A stretch of DNA of 44,969 nucleotides, from positions 1 to 44,969 of the forward strand of contig CADBZO010000002.1 in NCBI GenBank assembly GCA_902799185.1, read 5' to 3'. Below the pieces are notes generated by a model. That model made no database searches and was not told where the DNA came from. It saw nothing but the letters and a program-made list of their open reading frames with translations. Within the stretch, counting starts at the first letter, position 1; each line of letters starts with the position of its first letter. The position numbers were made by a program, and so were the translations under genes. Shown piece after piece: positions 6,996 through 16,247 of this stretch. The DNA is from an uncultured Bacteroidales bacterium (GTDB lineage Bacteria; Bacteroidota; Bacteroidia; Bacteroidales; Paludibacteraceae).

Positions 6996-8162
6996 ATGAG
7001 AGAGTTGAAATGTCCGCATTGCGGCAATGTGTTCACCGTGGATGAAAACGACTATGCGGCGTTGTTAGTCCAGGTGAAGAACGCCGAGTTCGAGCGTGAG
7101 TTAGCCCGTCGTGTGCATGAGTTGGAGCAGAGCCAGCAGGCGCGTGAGCAAGTGCAGCGTCAGGCCGAGGCGGCCCGTCAGCAGGCGGCGCAGGCGCAGA
7201 TGCAGTTGCAGATTCAGACGCTCCAGGCCCAGGTGCAGCAAGCGGAGCAGCAGCGGGAGCTGGCTGTAGCCCAGGTGCGCCAGAAGGCGATGGAGGCCTA
7301 TTCGAAGAAAGAGCAGGAACTGGCTTCCGTCCGCAGCCAGATGGACTCGCAACTCAAGGCGGCACAGGAGCAGATAGCGTATTACAAAGACCTCAAGGCG
7401 CGTATGTCCACCAAGATGGTAGGCGAGACGCTGGAGATCCACTGCTCCACGCTCTTCAACCAGTACCTCAGACCGCTCATGCCGTTCGCCTATTTCGAAA
7501 AAGACAATGAGGTGGTGGAAGGCACGAAAGGCGATTTCGTCTTCCGCGACAAGAGCGAAGACGGGGTGGAGTATATCTCCGTGATGTTCGAGATGAAGAA
7601 TGAGAACGACGAGACGGCGACGAAGCACAAGAACGAGGATTTCTTTGCCAAACTGGACTCCGACCGCCGCAAGAAAGGCTGCGAGTATGCGGTGCTGGTG
7701 TCGATGTTGGAGCCGGACAGCGAGCTCTATAACGGCGGAATAGTCGATGTGAGTTACCGGTACGAGAAGATGTACGTCATCCGTCCGCAGTTCTTCGTGC
7801 CTCTCATCACGATCCTCTGCCAGACGAGCCGCAAGAGCCTGGAGTCCCGCCGCGAGCTGGCGATGGTGAAGGCGCAGCAGGTGGATGTGACGCATTTCGA
7901 GGAGAAACTGGCGGCCTTCAAGGAGGGCTTCTCCCGTAATGTACGGCTTGCCAACGACCGTTTCCGGGATGCTATAGAGGAGATAGACAAGACCATCAAC
8001 CATCTGACCAAAGTGCGGGAGAACCTCGTCAAATCCGGCGATAACCTGGATGCCGCAGACAAGAAACTGCAGGAAGTGACCATCAAAAGGCTGACGTACG
8101 GCAACCCGACGATGAAGGCGAAATTCGACGAGGCGGCGCTTCATCCCCATGACGAAGAATAA
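6996..8162 (+). CDS. DUF2130 domain protein with N-terminal coiled coil
   Basis: 388 residues. A half zinc-ribbon-like CPHCGNVFTV opens the protein. Residues about 28-135 are Gln/Glu/Ala-rich and strongly heptad-like, a long coiled coil. A DUF2130 domain follows, including GDFVFRDKSEDGVEYISVMF, EMKNENDETATKHKNEDFF and FFVPLITILCQTSRKSL. The family is predicted to have a nuclease-like fold related to RmuC, but its activity is not established. No signal peptide, so probably cytosolic. It leads a co-directional run that continues with a thioredoxin and an antiporter; no functional link is obvious. Confidence 0.88.
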   Translation: MRELKCPHCGNVFTVDENDYAALLVQVKNAEFERELARRVHELEQSQQAREQVQRQAEAARQQAAQAQMQLQIQTLQAQVQQAEQQRELAVAQVRQKAMEAYSKKEQELASVRSQMDSQLKAAQEQIAYYKDLKARMSTKMVGETLEIHCSTLFNQYLRPLMPFAYFEKDNEVVEGTKGDFVFRDKSEDGVEYISVMFEMKNENDETATKHKNEDFFAKLDSDRRKKGCEYAVLVSMLEPDSELYNGGIVDVSYRYEKMYVIRPQFFVPLITILCQTSRKSLESRRELAMVKAQQVDVTHFEEKLAAFKEGFSRNVRLANDRFRDAIEEIDKTINHLTKVRENLVKSGDNLDAADKKLQEVTIKRLTYGNPTMKAKFDEAALHPHDEE

Positions 8163-8180
8163 ACAGTAAATCATAGTATT

Positions 8181-8606
8181 ATGCGAAAGATATTTTTTCT
8201 ATTGGTCCTCAGCCTGCTGACGGCGATGCCGGTGACGGCCGAGGATGTACGGTATATCACGACCGAGCAGTTCCGCGAACGGATCTTCGATTATACCAAG
8301 GAGAAAGACTGGTCGTACAAGGGCGAGAAGCCCTGTGTGATTGATTTCTATACCACGTGGTGCGGTCCCTGCAAACGCTTGGCGCCTATCATGGAGGAGA
8401 TGAGCCAGCAATACTGCGACCGGGTGGTGTTCTACAAAGCCGATACGGAGCGCGAGCGCGAGTTGGCGTACGTGTTCGGTATCAGTTCCATCCCCCAGGT
8501 GCTGTATATCCCGGCGGAGGGTAAGCCGATGCTGCTCAAAGGCCTTTATCCCAAGGAAGAAATCGTGAAGATCATTGATGAGTTTTTGCTGAAAAGTGAG
8601 AAATAA
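8181..8606 (+). CDS. Secreted thioredoxin-family protein
   Basis: A 141-residue thioredoxin fold with an N-terminal signal peptide (MRKIFFLLVLSLLTAMPVTA) and thus a periplasmic location. The redox motif is WCGPC (cysteines at residues 61 and 64) in VIDFYTTWCGPCKRLAP, and the cis-proline region is ISSIPQVLYIP. Likely a disulfide reductase or exchange protein; the partner cannot be told. It lies 18 bases after DUF2130 and 9 bases before the antiporter, so it is probably in the same operon. Confidence 0.92.
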   Translation: MRKIFFLLVLSLLTAMPVTAEDVRYITTEQFRERIFDYTKEKDWSYKGEKPCVIDFYTTWCGPCKRLAPIMEEMSQQYCDRVVFYKADTERERELAYVFGISSIPQVLYIPAEGKPMLLKGLYPKEEIVKIIDEFLLKSEK

Positions 8607-8615
8607 AAAATAGGG

Positions 8616-10226
8616 ATGCAAGTAGAGTTAGTTTTATTGGTATTATCGCTGTTGTTTTTTGTCAGCATTTTTGCAGATAAGATAGGGTACAAGTATGGTG
8701 TCCCGGCTCTGCTGCTGTTTCTGATAGTAGGTATGCTGTTCGGTTCGCACGGTCTGGGAGCCGTGTGGGGCGGTTCGGGAATGGAGATAGAGATAGGTTC
8801 CGCCCAGGCTATCAGTACCCTGGCAATGTGTATCATCCTGTTCACCGGCGGTATGGAGACGAAGCTGAGCGACATCAAATCGGTGCTGGCACCGGGTGTG
8901 ACGCTGGCAACGATAGGCGTGCTTGTGACGTGCGTTATCACGGGTGTGATTATCTATTACATCTTTGGTCTGTTGAGTGCCATCACGTCTATCTCCATCT
9001 GGATGGCGCTGCTGATGGCGGCTACGATGAGCAGTACGGACAGCGCGAGTGTGTTCTCTATCCTGCGAACGAACGGCATAGGACTGAAGCACAACCTGAG
9101 GCCTCTACTGGAACTGGAGTCCGGCGCCAACGACCCGATGGCGTATGTGCTGACGACGACCCTGATCAGCGTTGTAGTGGGTTTGAATAAAGCCGCTACG
9201 GGCGGTGCGGAGGTGGCGGCACTGCCGATAGTCCAGACGATTGTCGTGCAGCTGGTGATGGGGGCGGTACTGGGTATGGCATTCGGTAACGGGCTGGTGA
9301 TGCTGATGCGGCGCGTCAAACTGGGCAACGAAGCCCTCTATCCGATCATGGTGCTGACAGCCTGTATCTTTATCTTCTCGGTGACCTATTACCTGCAAGG
9401 CAATACGTATCTGGCAGTATATGTGGGCGGTCTGATTATCGGCAACAGCAAGTTCGCCCGCAAACGTCAGACGAAATCGTTCTTCAACGGTCTGACATGG
9501 CTCAGTCAGCTGGTGATGTTCCTGATGCTGGGGCTGATGGTGCGTCCGGCTGATTTCCTGGACTACCATGTGTGGCTGCCGTGTCTGATCATCAGTATCG
9601 TGATGGTGCTTATCTCACGTCCGGTGGCGGTTTATCTGTGTATGCTGCCTTTCCGCCAGTACCGCCAGCGGGACAAACTGATGCTGAGTTGGGTGGGACT
9701 GAAAGGGGCGGTGCCGATTATCTTCGCCATCATGTGCAAAGCCAGCGGCGTGCCGGCAGCAGATATGATTTTCAATATTGTGTTCCTCTGCACCATCGTG
9801 TCCCTGTTGGTACAAGGCACCACGCTGACTTATGTAGCCACCAAACTGGATCTGGCTACCCAACCTCAGGAGGCGCGTTCGCTGGAGTATTTCGATATAG
9901 ACCTGCCGGACGAGATACAGTCGTCTGCACGCGAGATAGAAGTGTCCGAGCAGATGCTGGAGAAAGGCAACACCCTGCGTAACATCCAGCTTCCGCCCCA
10001 TACACTGGTAGTGATGGTGCGCCGCGACGAAGATTTCTTCGTGCCTACGGGCGTGAGCGAGTTGCAGAAAGGTGACCAGCTTCTCGTCATCAGTGACCAG
10101 GACGCGGAGGCCAGCTACAAGCAGATGACCGATGCCGCGGAGGAGGAGGCGCAGTGGCGCGCCGATATGCGTGCAAGGGCACGCGAGCGGTGGAACAAGG
10201 CTACGGCGTGGATGCACAGGAAGTGA
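8616..10226 (+). CDS. Potassium/proton antiporter of the CPA1 (NhaP2/CvrA) type
   Basis: Integral inner-membrane cation/proton antiporter of 536 residues. Around twelve hydrophobic segments fill residues 1-390, with family blocks STDSASVFSILR and LELESGANDPMAYVL that carry the conserved ion-binding Asp. The cytosolic tail has a TrkA-C-like regulatory domain at about 410-490 (LPPHTLVVMVRRDEDFFVP and GDQLLVIS), which places it with NhaP2-type K+/H+ exchangers. A charged helix ends the protein. Ion choice is inferred from the domain arrangement. Confidence 0.9.
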   Translation: MQVELVLLVLSLLFFVSIFADKIGYKYGVPALLLFLIVGMLFGSHGLGAVWGGSGMEIEIGSAQAISTLAMCIILFTGGMETKLSDIKSVLAPGVTLATIGVLVTCVITGVIIYYIFGLLSAITSISIWMALLMAATMSSTDSASVFSILRTNGIGLKHNLRPLLELESGANDPMAYVLTTTLISVVVGLNKAATGGAEVAALPIVQTIVVQLVMGAVLGMAFGNGLVMLMRRVKLGNEALYPIMVLTACIFIFSVTYYLQGNTYLAVYVGGLIIGNSKFARKRQTKSFFNGLTWLSQLVMFLMLGLMVRPADFLDYHVWLPCLIISIVMVLISRPVAVYLCMLPFRQYRQRDKLMLSWVGLKGAVPIIFAIMCKASGVPAADMIFNIVFLCTIVSLLVQGTTLTYVATKLDLATQPQEARSLEYFDIDLPDEIQSSAREIEVSEQMLEKGNTLRNIQLPPHTLVVMVRRDEDFFVPTGVSELQKGDQLLVISDQDAEASYKQMTDAAEEEAQWRADMRARARERWNKATAWMHRK

Positions 10227-10227
10227 T

Positions 10228-10271
10228 TTGACATTTGATATTTGAGATTTGATATTTGACATTTGATATTT
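10228..10271. repeat. Heptamer array ATTTGAT upstream of the epimerase gene
   Basis: Six to seven tandem 7-bp units (ATTTGAC, ATTTGAT, ATTTGAG) fill almost the whole 49-bp gap between the antiporter stop and the next ATG. Confidence 0.9.
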
Positions 10272-10275
10272 TGGA

Positions 10276-11817
10276 ATGAAAAAGACGATTTTCCTGACCG
10301 GCGCCACGGGTACGATGGGGTATGCCGGTATGACAGAGATATTACGGTACCCCGACCGGTATGAACTGCGAGTCCTGGCGCGGCCGAGTAAGAAAAACAA
10401 AGAGCTGCTGGCTCCGCTGACAGCCCGGTACGCGGCACTGACCGTTCTATGGGGTGACCTGACCTCCTACGAGGACGTGCTGCGGGGCGTGACGGGAGCT
10501 GACATTGTGCTGCACGTAGGCGGGATGGTGTCGCCGCAGGCGGACTACCGGCCTAAAGCCACGCTGCGCACGAACATCACCGCCGCGGAGAATATCACGA
10601 AAGCGGTGCTGGCGCAACCGGAGGAGCAACAGCCGAAAGTGGTGTATATCGGTTCGGTCGCCCAGATGGGCGATCGCCGCGAGCCGCTCCACTGGGGCCG
10701 TGCGGGGGATCCGATATGTGTCTCGGCGTACGACCACTACGGTCTGACCAAGGCGGCCGCGGAACGCATCATCACCGACTCGGGTATCAAGAACTGGGTA
10801 TCGCTCCGCCAGTCGGGTATCCTCTATCCGGCTATCCTGAAGAACTACGACCCGATCATGTTCCATGTGCCTGTCCGCGGTGTGCTGGAATGGGCTACCG
10901 TAGAGGACAGCGGCCGGCTGTTGGAGCGTGTCTGCCGCGACGAGGTGCCCGAGGAGTTCTGGCGGAACTACTATAACATCGGTTCCGGCGAGGAGTACAG
11001 GCTGTCGAACTACGAGTTTGAAGTGCTGCTGCTGGATGCTATCGGCTGCCCGCGACCGGAGAAGATCTTCAACGCCAACTGGTTCACTACCCGTAATTTC
11101 CATGGCATGTGGTATATCGACGGGGACAAGCTGGAGAACTATCTCCATTTCCGCGCCAATGTGCCGGTGAAGGACTATTTCCGCCAGATGGCCCAAGCCA
11201 AGTCGCTGCCTTTGGGGATTAAGTTCGCTGCCAAGACCCATATTGCCAAACTCTTTCCGCACTGCGTGAAGGCCGCCATGTGGTTTATGGCGAATAGCAA
11301 GGAGCACGGCACGCAATGGTGGATCAAGCAATGTACAGAGGGACCAAGTACAAAGGACAAAGAGCGTGCGTTCAAGCGTGTAAACGCTTATTATGGCTCT
11401 CTGGAGGCGTACCGGGCTATCCCCGACTGGGAGCATATGGATCTGAGCCATCCGAGCCGTCAGGCTGTGCTGCTGGACCATGGTTATGATGAGAGTAAAG
11501 ACATAGACAGTCTCACGGATGCGGAGTTACAGCAGGCTGCGGCTTTCCGCGGCGGCAGGTATCTGGGGAACGACATGTGGGAGGACGCCGAAGGACGGAC
11601 GTTCAAAGCCTCGCGCCGCCTCATCCTTCTTGGCGGTCACTGGAGTCCGTACGACATGCCTTATCCGTATGAAGGGCAGCAGGAGGCCATGCGCCCGTGG
11701 CACTGGGACAAAGTAGCCAAACAGAATCCCTTCTTCGCCCAACTATGGGCACCACTGCATGAGGCGGATGAGGATAATATCTATGGAGCAGAAATCTTTA
11801 ACGGTTGGGAGAGATAA
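10276..11817 (+). CDS. NAD-dependent epimerase/dehydratase-type protein with long C-terminal extension
   Basis: 513 residues. Residues 1 to about 320 form an extended short-chain dehydrogenase: GATGTMGYAG near the N-terminus and YGLTK as the catalytic YxxxK, with an upstream Ser in YIGSVAQMG. The substrate is unknown. The last 190 residues are unusual: helical, Trp-rich and ending in GGRYLGNDMWEDAEG and LILLGGHWSPYD, which look like a treble-clef zinc domain that has lost its cysteines (a visual inference). A repeat-like QCTEGPSTKDKERAF sits between the parts. Its stop is directly followed by the helicase ATG. Confidence 0.75.
   Translation: MKKTIFLTGATGTMGYAGMTEILRYPDRYELRVLARPSKKNKELLAPLTARYAALTVLWGDLTSYEDVLRGVTGADIVLHVGGMVSPQADYRPKATLRTNITAAENITKAVLAQPEEQQPKVVYIGSVAQMGDRREPLHWGRAGDPICVSAYDHYGLTKAAAERIITDSGIKNWVSLRQSGILYPAILKNYDPIMFHVPVRGVLEWATVEDSGRLLERVCRDEVPEEFWRNYYNIGSGEEYRLSNYEFEVLLLDAIGCPRPEKIFNANWFTTRNFHGMWYIDGDKLENYLHFRANVPVKDYFRQMAQAKSLPLGIKFAAKTHIAKLFPHCVKAAMWFMANSKEHGTQWWIKQCTEGPSTKDKERAFKRVNAYYGSLEAYRAIPDWEHMDLSHPSRQAVLLDHGYDESKDIDSLTDAELQQAAAFRGGRYLGNDMWEDAEGRTFKASRRLILLGGHWSPYDMPYPYEGQQEAMRPWHWDKVAKQNPFFAQLWAPLHEADEDNIYGAEIFNGWER
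11328..11362. repeat. Heptamer-type repeat inside the epimerase gene
   Basis: A 7-bp-period series (GTACAGA, GGGACCA, AGTACAA, AGGACAA) reading QCTEGPSTKDKERA, similar to the stretches in ribD and in the esterase gene (RDNGQSTKDKDYV). Confidence 0.6.
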
Positions 11818-13059
11818 ATGTATTTTGACGAATTAGCATTATCAGACGAAGTATTAGACGCACTGTGGGACATGCACTTTGACGAGTGTACCCCGGTGCA
11901 GGAGAAGACGATACCTGTGATCCTGGACCGCCGGGACGTGATCTCGTGTGCCCAGACGGGTACGGGCAAGACCGCCGCGTATATATTACCCCTGTTGACC
12001 AATCTGGCATATGACGACCATGACCCCGACAAACTGAACGCTATCATCATGGCGCCTACGCGTGAGCTGGCGCAGCAGATAGACCAGCAGATGGAGGGAT
12101 TCGGGTTCTACGTGCCGTTCTCGTCCGTAGCTATCTACGGCGGCAAGGACAACGGCGCATGGGGCAACCAGGTGAGCGGTTTGCAGAAAGGGGCGGATAT
12201 AGTCATTGCCACCCCCGGACGGCTTTTGAGCCAGATGAATATCTACGATGTGGATTTCTCCGGCGTGAAATATTTTATTTTGGACGAGGCGGACAGGATG
12301 CTTGACATGGGATTCTACGACGATATCATGACCATCGTGCGCAAGCTGCCCAAGGACCGCCAGACCATCATGTTCTCCGCTACCATGCCGCCTAAGATCC
12401 GTCAGATGGCGAAGGCGATCATGCACAACCCGGTGGAGGTGCAGATAGCTGTCTCCCGTCCGCCGGAGACGATCCGCCAGATGAGCGCACGCCTCTTCGA
12501 GGCACAGAAACCCGGGTTCGTGCAACTGGCGCTGCGTGGCAGAAACCTCAAGAAAGTGATAGTCTTCGCCGGCAAGAAACAGAAGGTGAAGGACCTTACG
12601 CGCACGCTGCGTACCTTAAAGATTGATGCGCGCGCGATGCACTCCGACCTGGAACAGAACGAACGGGACCAGGTAATGCTCGATTTCCGGAACGGTAAGG
12701 TGGACGTACTGGTAGCTACCGACGTCGTATCCCGCGGTATCGACGTGACGGATGTGCCGCTGGTAATCAACTACGACGTACCGCACGACCCTGAGGACTA
12801 TGTCCACCGTATAGGCCGTACGGCGCGAGCGGAGAACAGCGGCGAGGCAATCACCCTCGTCTCCCCCGAAGACGCACGCTACTGGCGGCGGATAGAGCAG
12901 TTCCTCAAGAAAACGATAGAACGCCTGCCACTCCCGGAGGCCCTGGGAGAAGGACCGCAAGAGAATGACTATTCCACCCGTCCTGCCCGTCAGAACAACC
13001 ACCGGCGGCCCTTCCGTAGCAGCAAAAAGAAAAAGAATACGAATCAGCAAAAATCATAA
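11818..13059 (+). CDS. DEAD-box ATP-dependent RNA helicase
   Basis: RNA-unwinding ATPase, probably in ribosome assembly or mRNA turnover. It shows all core motifs in order: Q motif near TPVQEKTIP, Walker A AQTGTGKT (residues 45-52), PTRELAQQ, LDEADRMLDMGF, FSATMPP, ATDVVSRGIDVTDV and HRIGRTAR. At 413 residues it has a short C-terminal tail ending in a basic stretch (RPFRSSKKKKN), common in RhlE-like members. The ATG abuts the epimerase stop (TAAATG), so coupled translation is likely. Confidence 0.96.
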   Translation: MYFDELALSDEVLDALWDMHFDECTPVQEKTIPVILDRRDVISCAQTGTGKTAAYILPLLTNLAYDDHDPDKLNAIIMAPTRELAQQIDQQMEGFGFYVPFSSVAIYGGKDNGAWGNQVSGLQKGADIVIATPGRLLSQMNIYDVDFSGVKYFILDEADRMLDMGFYDDIMTIVRKLPKDRQTIMFSATMPPKIRQMAKAIMHNPVEVQIAVSRPPETIRQMSARLFEAQKPGFVQLALRGRNLKKVIVFAGKKQKVKDLTRTLRTLKIDARAMHSDLEQNERDQVMLDFRNGKVDVLVATDVVSRGIDVTDVPLVINYDVPHDPEDYVHRIGRTARAENSGEAITLVSPEDARYWRRIEQFLKKTIERLPLPEALGEGPQENDYSTRPARQNNHRRPFRSSKKKKNTNQQKS

Positions 13060-13072
13060 ATCATCAATCATC

Positions 13073-13876
13073 ATGTCCAATCCATTTTCTCTCGAAGGCA
13101 AGAATGCCTGGGTCACCGGTGCCTGCTATGGCATAGGTTTCGCTATTGCGAAAGCGTTTGCACAAGCCGGTGCAAGTAATATCATCTTTAACGCCCGCAG
13201 TCAGGAGGCGATTGACAAGGCGCAGGAAGCCTACCGCGCGGAGGGTATCACGAACGCCCACGGCTATGTATGCGACGTGACGGACGAGACAGCCGTCAAA
13301 GCGCTGGTGGAGCAGATCCATGCAGAAGTGGGCGCTATCCATATCCTGGTCAACAACGCCGGTATCATCAAGCGTATCCCGATGCACGAGATGAAACGCG
13401 AGGAGTTTCAGCAGGTGATAGACACCGACCTGGTAGCCCCGTATATTGTTTCCGCAGCCGTACTGCCGGAGATGATGGAGCGCCGCGAAGGAAAAATCAT
13501 CAATATTTGCTCGATGATGAGCGAACTGGGGCGCGAAACAGTCTCCGCGTACGCTGCTGCGAAAGGAGGACTGAAGATGCTGACGCGCAATATTTGCTCG
13601 GAGTACGGCGAGTATAACATCCAGTGCAACGGTCTGGGACCGGGGTATATCGCTACGCCGCAGACGGCACCGCTGCGCGAACCGCAGGCGGATGGCAGCC
13701 GTCATCCGTTCGATGCGTTCATATGCGCCAAGACGCCTGCCGGACGATGGCTGGAGCCGGATGAGTTAGGGGCACCCGCCGTCTTCCTGGCCAGCCATGC
13801 GAGCGATGCCGTCAACGGACAGATTCTTTATGTGGACGGAGGTATATTGGCCTATATCGGGAAACAACCAAAATAG
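13073..13876 (+). CDS. Gluconate 5-dehydrogenase (SDR family)
   Basis: Short-chain dehydrogenase of 267 residues that probably interconverts gluconate and 5-ketogluconate, or acts on a related uronate-pathway keto sugar. Features: cofactor motif TGACYGIGFAIA, NNAGIIKR, catalytic YAAAK in SAYAAAKGGLKM, and a family-specific C-terminus (FICAKTPAGRW and YVDGGILAYIGKQP) that closely matches the Bacteroides gluconate 5-dehydrogenases. The frame is open 36 codons further upstream into the helicase gene, but the ATG at 13073 gives the canonical N-terminus MSNPFSLEGKNAWVTG. The DUF4861 gene follows 7 bases later. Confidence 0.9.
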   Translation: MSNPFSLEGKNAWVTGACYGIGFAIAKAFAQAGASNIIFNARSQEAIDKAQEAYRAEGITNAHGYVCDVTDETAVKALVEQIHAEVGAIHILVNNAGIIKRIPMHEMKREEFQQVIDTDLVAPYIVSAAVLPEMMERREGKIINICSMMSELGRETVSAYAAAKGGLKMLTRNICSEYGEYNIQCNGLGPGYIATPQTAPLREPQADGSRHPFDAFICAKTPAGRWLEPDELGAPAVFLASHASDAVNGQILYVDGGILAYIGKQPK

Positions 13877-13883
13877 TGGAGAG

Positions 13884-14783
13884 ATGCGAAAGTATTTATT
13901 GGTCATTATTGCTTTTTTTGCGCTGAATGCTTGTCAGAAAGAAGCGGTGCAGCCGAAGGTCTATGGCCGTTATGTGCCGGAGCGGAAGGATGATTTTGCG
14001 TGGGAGAACGAGTACGCCGCGTTCCGTATGTACGGTCCGGCGCTGAAGGCGGAGAACCCCAGCAACGGTGTCGATCTGTGGCTCAAGAACAGTCCGGCAC
14101 TGGCGGTCGATACGATGTACGGCCGCGAGCTGAAGGACAACCGTCCGTATCATATTAATTATGACGGCAACCTGGATTGCTACAAGGTAGGCCATACGGC
14201 GGGTTGCGGCGGCGTGGTAGCCGTTGCGGACGAGCAGGTATGGGTAGGCGGTCCGTACGACCGCTACGAGATACTGGAGCAGACGGACGAGTGCTTCTCT
14301 TTCCGGCTGGAGTACGACAGTCTGCTTGTCGGGGAAGAACTCTATCGCGAGACGATTGTCATCACCGCCGAGGCGGGACAACTCCTCAACCGGGCGCAGG
14401 TCGTTCTTACCCCTTGCCAACCTCTGGCGCAAGAGCAGACGCTCCTGTTAGGCGGCGGTATCTACCTGCATGACACGATCGACGCCTGCCGCATTGACAC
14501 GGCAACAGGTCTCATCGCATACGCCGAGGATGCGCTGAGCGACCGTACGGCGGCGCAGATGAACTACGATTATAACGGCTCCACTTCGCAGGGCAGAAGT
14601 TATATCGCCGTGATGACCCCCGGAGCTACGCGCCAGGAGGCGATGAACGGTACGCTCGTCTCTGTCCGTCCTTATACGCCCGGCGATACCCTGACCTATT
14701 ATTTCGGGGCCTGCTGGAGCGAGTGGAGAGACGGCGGGAAAGCATTCCCGACCGACGAGGACTGGTTTGAAAACTGGAAATAA
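13884..14783 (+). CDS. DUF4861 family lipoprotein
   Basis: 299 residues. The N-terminus MRKYLLVIIAFFALNAC is a lipoprotein signal with lipobox L-N-A-C, so the mature protein should be lipid-anchored in the periplasm or at the outer membrane. The rest is beta-rich and matches DUF4861 (ENEYAAFRMYGPAL, YHINYDGNLDCYKVGHTAGCGG, YYFGACWSEW). The biochemical role of the family is not established; it is often found beside sugar-acid genes, and here it follows gluconate 5-dehydrogenase by 7 bases. The ATG at 13884 is chosen because it starts the lipoprotein signal; the frame extends further back into the dehydrogenase gene. Confidence 0.85.
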   Translation: MRKYLLVIIAFFALNACQKEAVQPKVYGRYVPERKDDFAWENEYAAFRMYGPALKAENPSNGVDLWLKNSPALAVDTMYGRELKDNRPYHINYDGNLDCYKVGHTAGCGGVVAVADEQVWVGGPYDRYEILEQTDECFSFRLEYDSLLVGEELYRETIVITAEAGQLLNRAQVVLTPCQPLAQEQTLLLGGGIYLHDTIDACRIDTATGLIAYAEDALSDRTAAQMNYDYNGSTSQGRSYIAVMTPGATRQEAMNGTLVSVRPYTPGDTLTYYFGACWSEWRDGGKAFPTDEDWFENWK

Positions 14784-16127
14784 TCAGAGTTTGCGGATAC
14801 GCCACTCGTTGGGGTAGAGGTTGTTGAGGCGGTTGCCTACGTTCTTGGCAAAACCGAGGGGAACGCCTTCGTACGTCAGCAGCACGAGTCCCAGTGGTAT
14901 GCCGGCGAGTACCAGCGCCTCTGTACGCAGATAACTCAGCGCTTGCTCACGGGTAAGCGGGATATTTGGGAAGGCCTCTTTGCGGAGGTCTTTCGCCATA
15001 CTCAGGCTATGCTGCGGCGCGATACCCCGTCCGCGTTCCTCACCCAGACCGAAACCCGTAGAGATACAGGTCAGTTGGGTGGCAAGCCAGTCAACGATCT
15101 CTTTGTATTTGAGCGGATAGGCGGTAGCGAAGCGGTCGGAATATCGGATAGCCCAGTCGTCGGGGTGCTGGAGCCAGCTGCGCATCACCGGCATGTACTC
15201 CGGATGGGGCATGGGCGCCTCTTTCTTCGGCGCCTTGATACGCGTCTGATCCAGAGGCTCGTCATCATGCTTGCGCAGGGCGCAGAGGTAGAAGCCTTCA
15301 CCTTTGGTTTTATGCGGATAGAAATGGTATCCCACCCGTCCTTCTGTGATACCCCAGGAGGGCTCATAGTCAACAGGCAGGATGTCGGCGCCTAATGTCT
15401 CCGCCATCCATTCTACATTCTTCTCGTTCTCCTCCTCGTTGAAGGTGCAGGTGGAGTAGAGCATGATCCCTCCGGGTTTGAGTGCGTCCCATACGTCCAT
15501 GAGTATCGACCGCTGGCGCTCGGCGCAGAGTTTAACGGCCCGGAGACTCCATTCCTCGCGTGCCTGTTCGTCCTTGCGGAACATCCCCTCGCCGGAGCAG
15601 GGGGCGTCCACCAGCATGCAGTCGAACAGATGCTTGCACCGCTCGCCGTATTCGGCAGCGGTGTTATGGGTGACTACGGTGTTGCCGTTGCCCCATTTCT
15701 GGATATTCTCGGAGAGGATAAAGACGCGCTGACGCACCACCTCGTTGCTCAGCAACAGACCGTCGCTGCCGAGGTACTCGCTGATGAGGGTGCTCTTACC
15801 GCCCGGGGCGGCGCAGAGATCGAGCACGATGGAGGAGGGATCGAGATACTGCTCCAGCGCCTGCTGGATGAACATCGAACTGGCCTCCTGGACATAATAG
15901 CAGCCGGCATGGAAGAGCGGATCGAGGGTGAACTGAGGCCGCTCACTCAGATAATAGCCGTCCAGATGCCAAGGTACCTCCTCCGGCTCACCGGGGAATG
16001 TAAGCACATCCAGCTTGCTGTTGAGCCGGATAGAGGTCACGGGCTCCGTCTCCAGCGCCCGTATCAGCAGCTCGGCTTCGTTGCCTATCTGCTGGTGCAT
16101 ACTCTCTATGAATTCCACCGGTAACAT
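14784..16127 (-). CDS. RsmF/NOP2-type rRNA (cytosine-C5) methyltransferase
   Basis: SAM-dependent RNA m5C methyltransferase, 447 residues. The SAM motif is VLDLCAAPGGKSTLI, motif IV with the catalytic-cycle Cys is VDAPCSGEGMFRKD, and motif VI carries the nucleophilic Cys in LYSTCTFNEEENE. A C-terminal region after residue 300 resembles the RsmF RNA-binding tail (ALVLAGIPLGLVL and VPLGFAKNVGNRLNNLYP). The likely target is 16S rRNA, but the exact cytosine is unknown. Its stop codon touches the DUF4861 stop on the opposite strand with no spacer and no terminator. Confidence 0.93.
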   Translation of the reverse strand: MLPVEFIESMHQQIGNEAELLIRALETEPVTSIRLNSKLDVLTFPGEPEEVPWHLDGYYLSERPQFTLDPLFHAGCYYVQEASSMFIQQALEQYLDPSSIVLDLCAAPGGKSTLISEYLGSDGLLLSNEVVRQRVFILSENIQKWGNGNTVVTHNTAAEYGERCKHLFDCMLVDAPCSGEGMFRKDEQAREEWSLRAVKLCAERQRSILMDVWDALKPGGIMLYSTCTFNEEENEKNVEWMAETLGADILPVDYEPSWGITEGRVGYHFYPHKTKGEGFYLCALRKHDDEPLDQTRIKAPKKEAPMPHPEYMPVMRSWLQHPDDWAIRYSDRFATAYPLKYKEIVDWLATQLTCISTGFGLGEERGRGIAPQHSLSMAKDLRKEAFPNIPLTREQALSYLRTEALVLAGIPLGLVLLTYEGVPLGFAKNVGNRLNNLYPNEWRIRKL

Positions 16128-16137
16128 AAATCGGGTG

Positions 16138-16168
16138 CAAAGTTAGTGAAAAATTTCTTATTATACAA
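16138..16168 (-). promoter_or_regulatory. Promoter of the rRNA methyltransferase gene
   Basis: Minus strand: TTG (16166-16168), 20 bases, TAACTTTG (16138-16145), ending 10 bases before the ATG, so the transcript leader is nearly absent. Confidence 0.85.
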
Positions 16169-16195
16169 ATAATTACGATTATTTTTCATAAAATT

Positions 16196-16226
16196 TTGCA
16201 TATGTCCCAAAAAAAACGTACCTTTG
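16196..16226 (+). promoter_or_regulatory. Promoter of uvrD/pcrA
   Basis: TTG (16196-16198) extended as TTGCATATG, 20 bases, TACCTTTG (16219-16226). A TTG codon at 16224 that would lengthen the helicase lies inside the -7 element, so translation must begin at the ATG at 16248. Confidence 0.9.
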
Positions 16227-16247
16227 CAAGCTTTTTTTATCGCATTT

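Noticed and set aside
16224-16247. A TTG start that would lengthen UvrD by eight residues
   Set aside because: It lies inside the -7 element of the promoter, upstream of the predicted transcript start.
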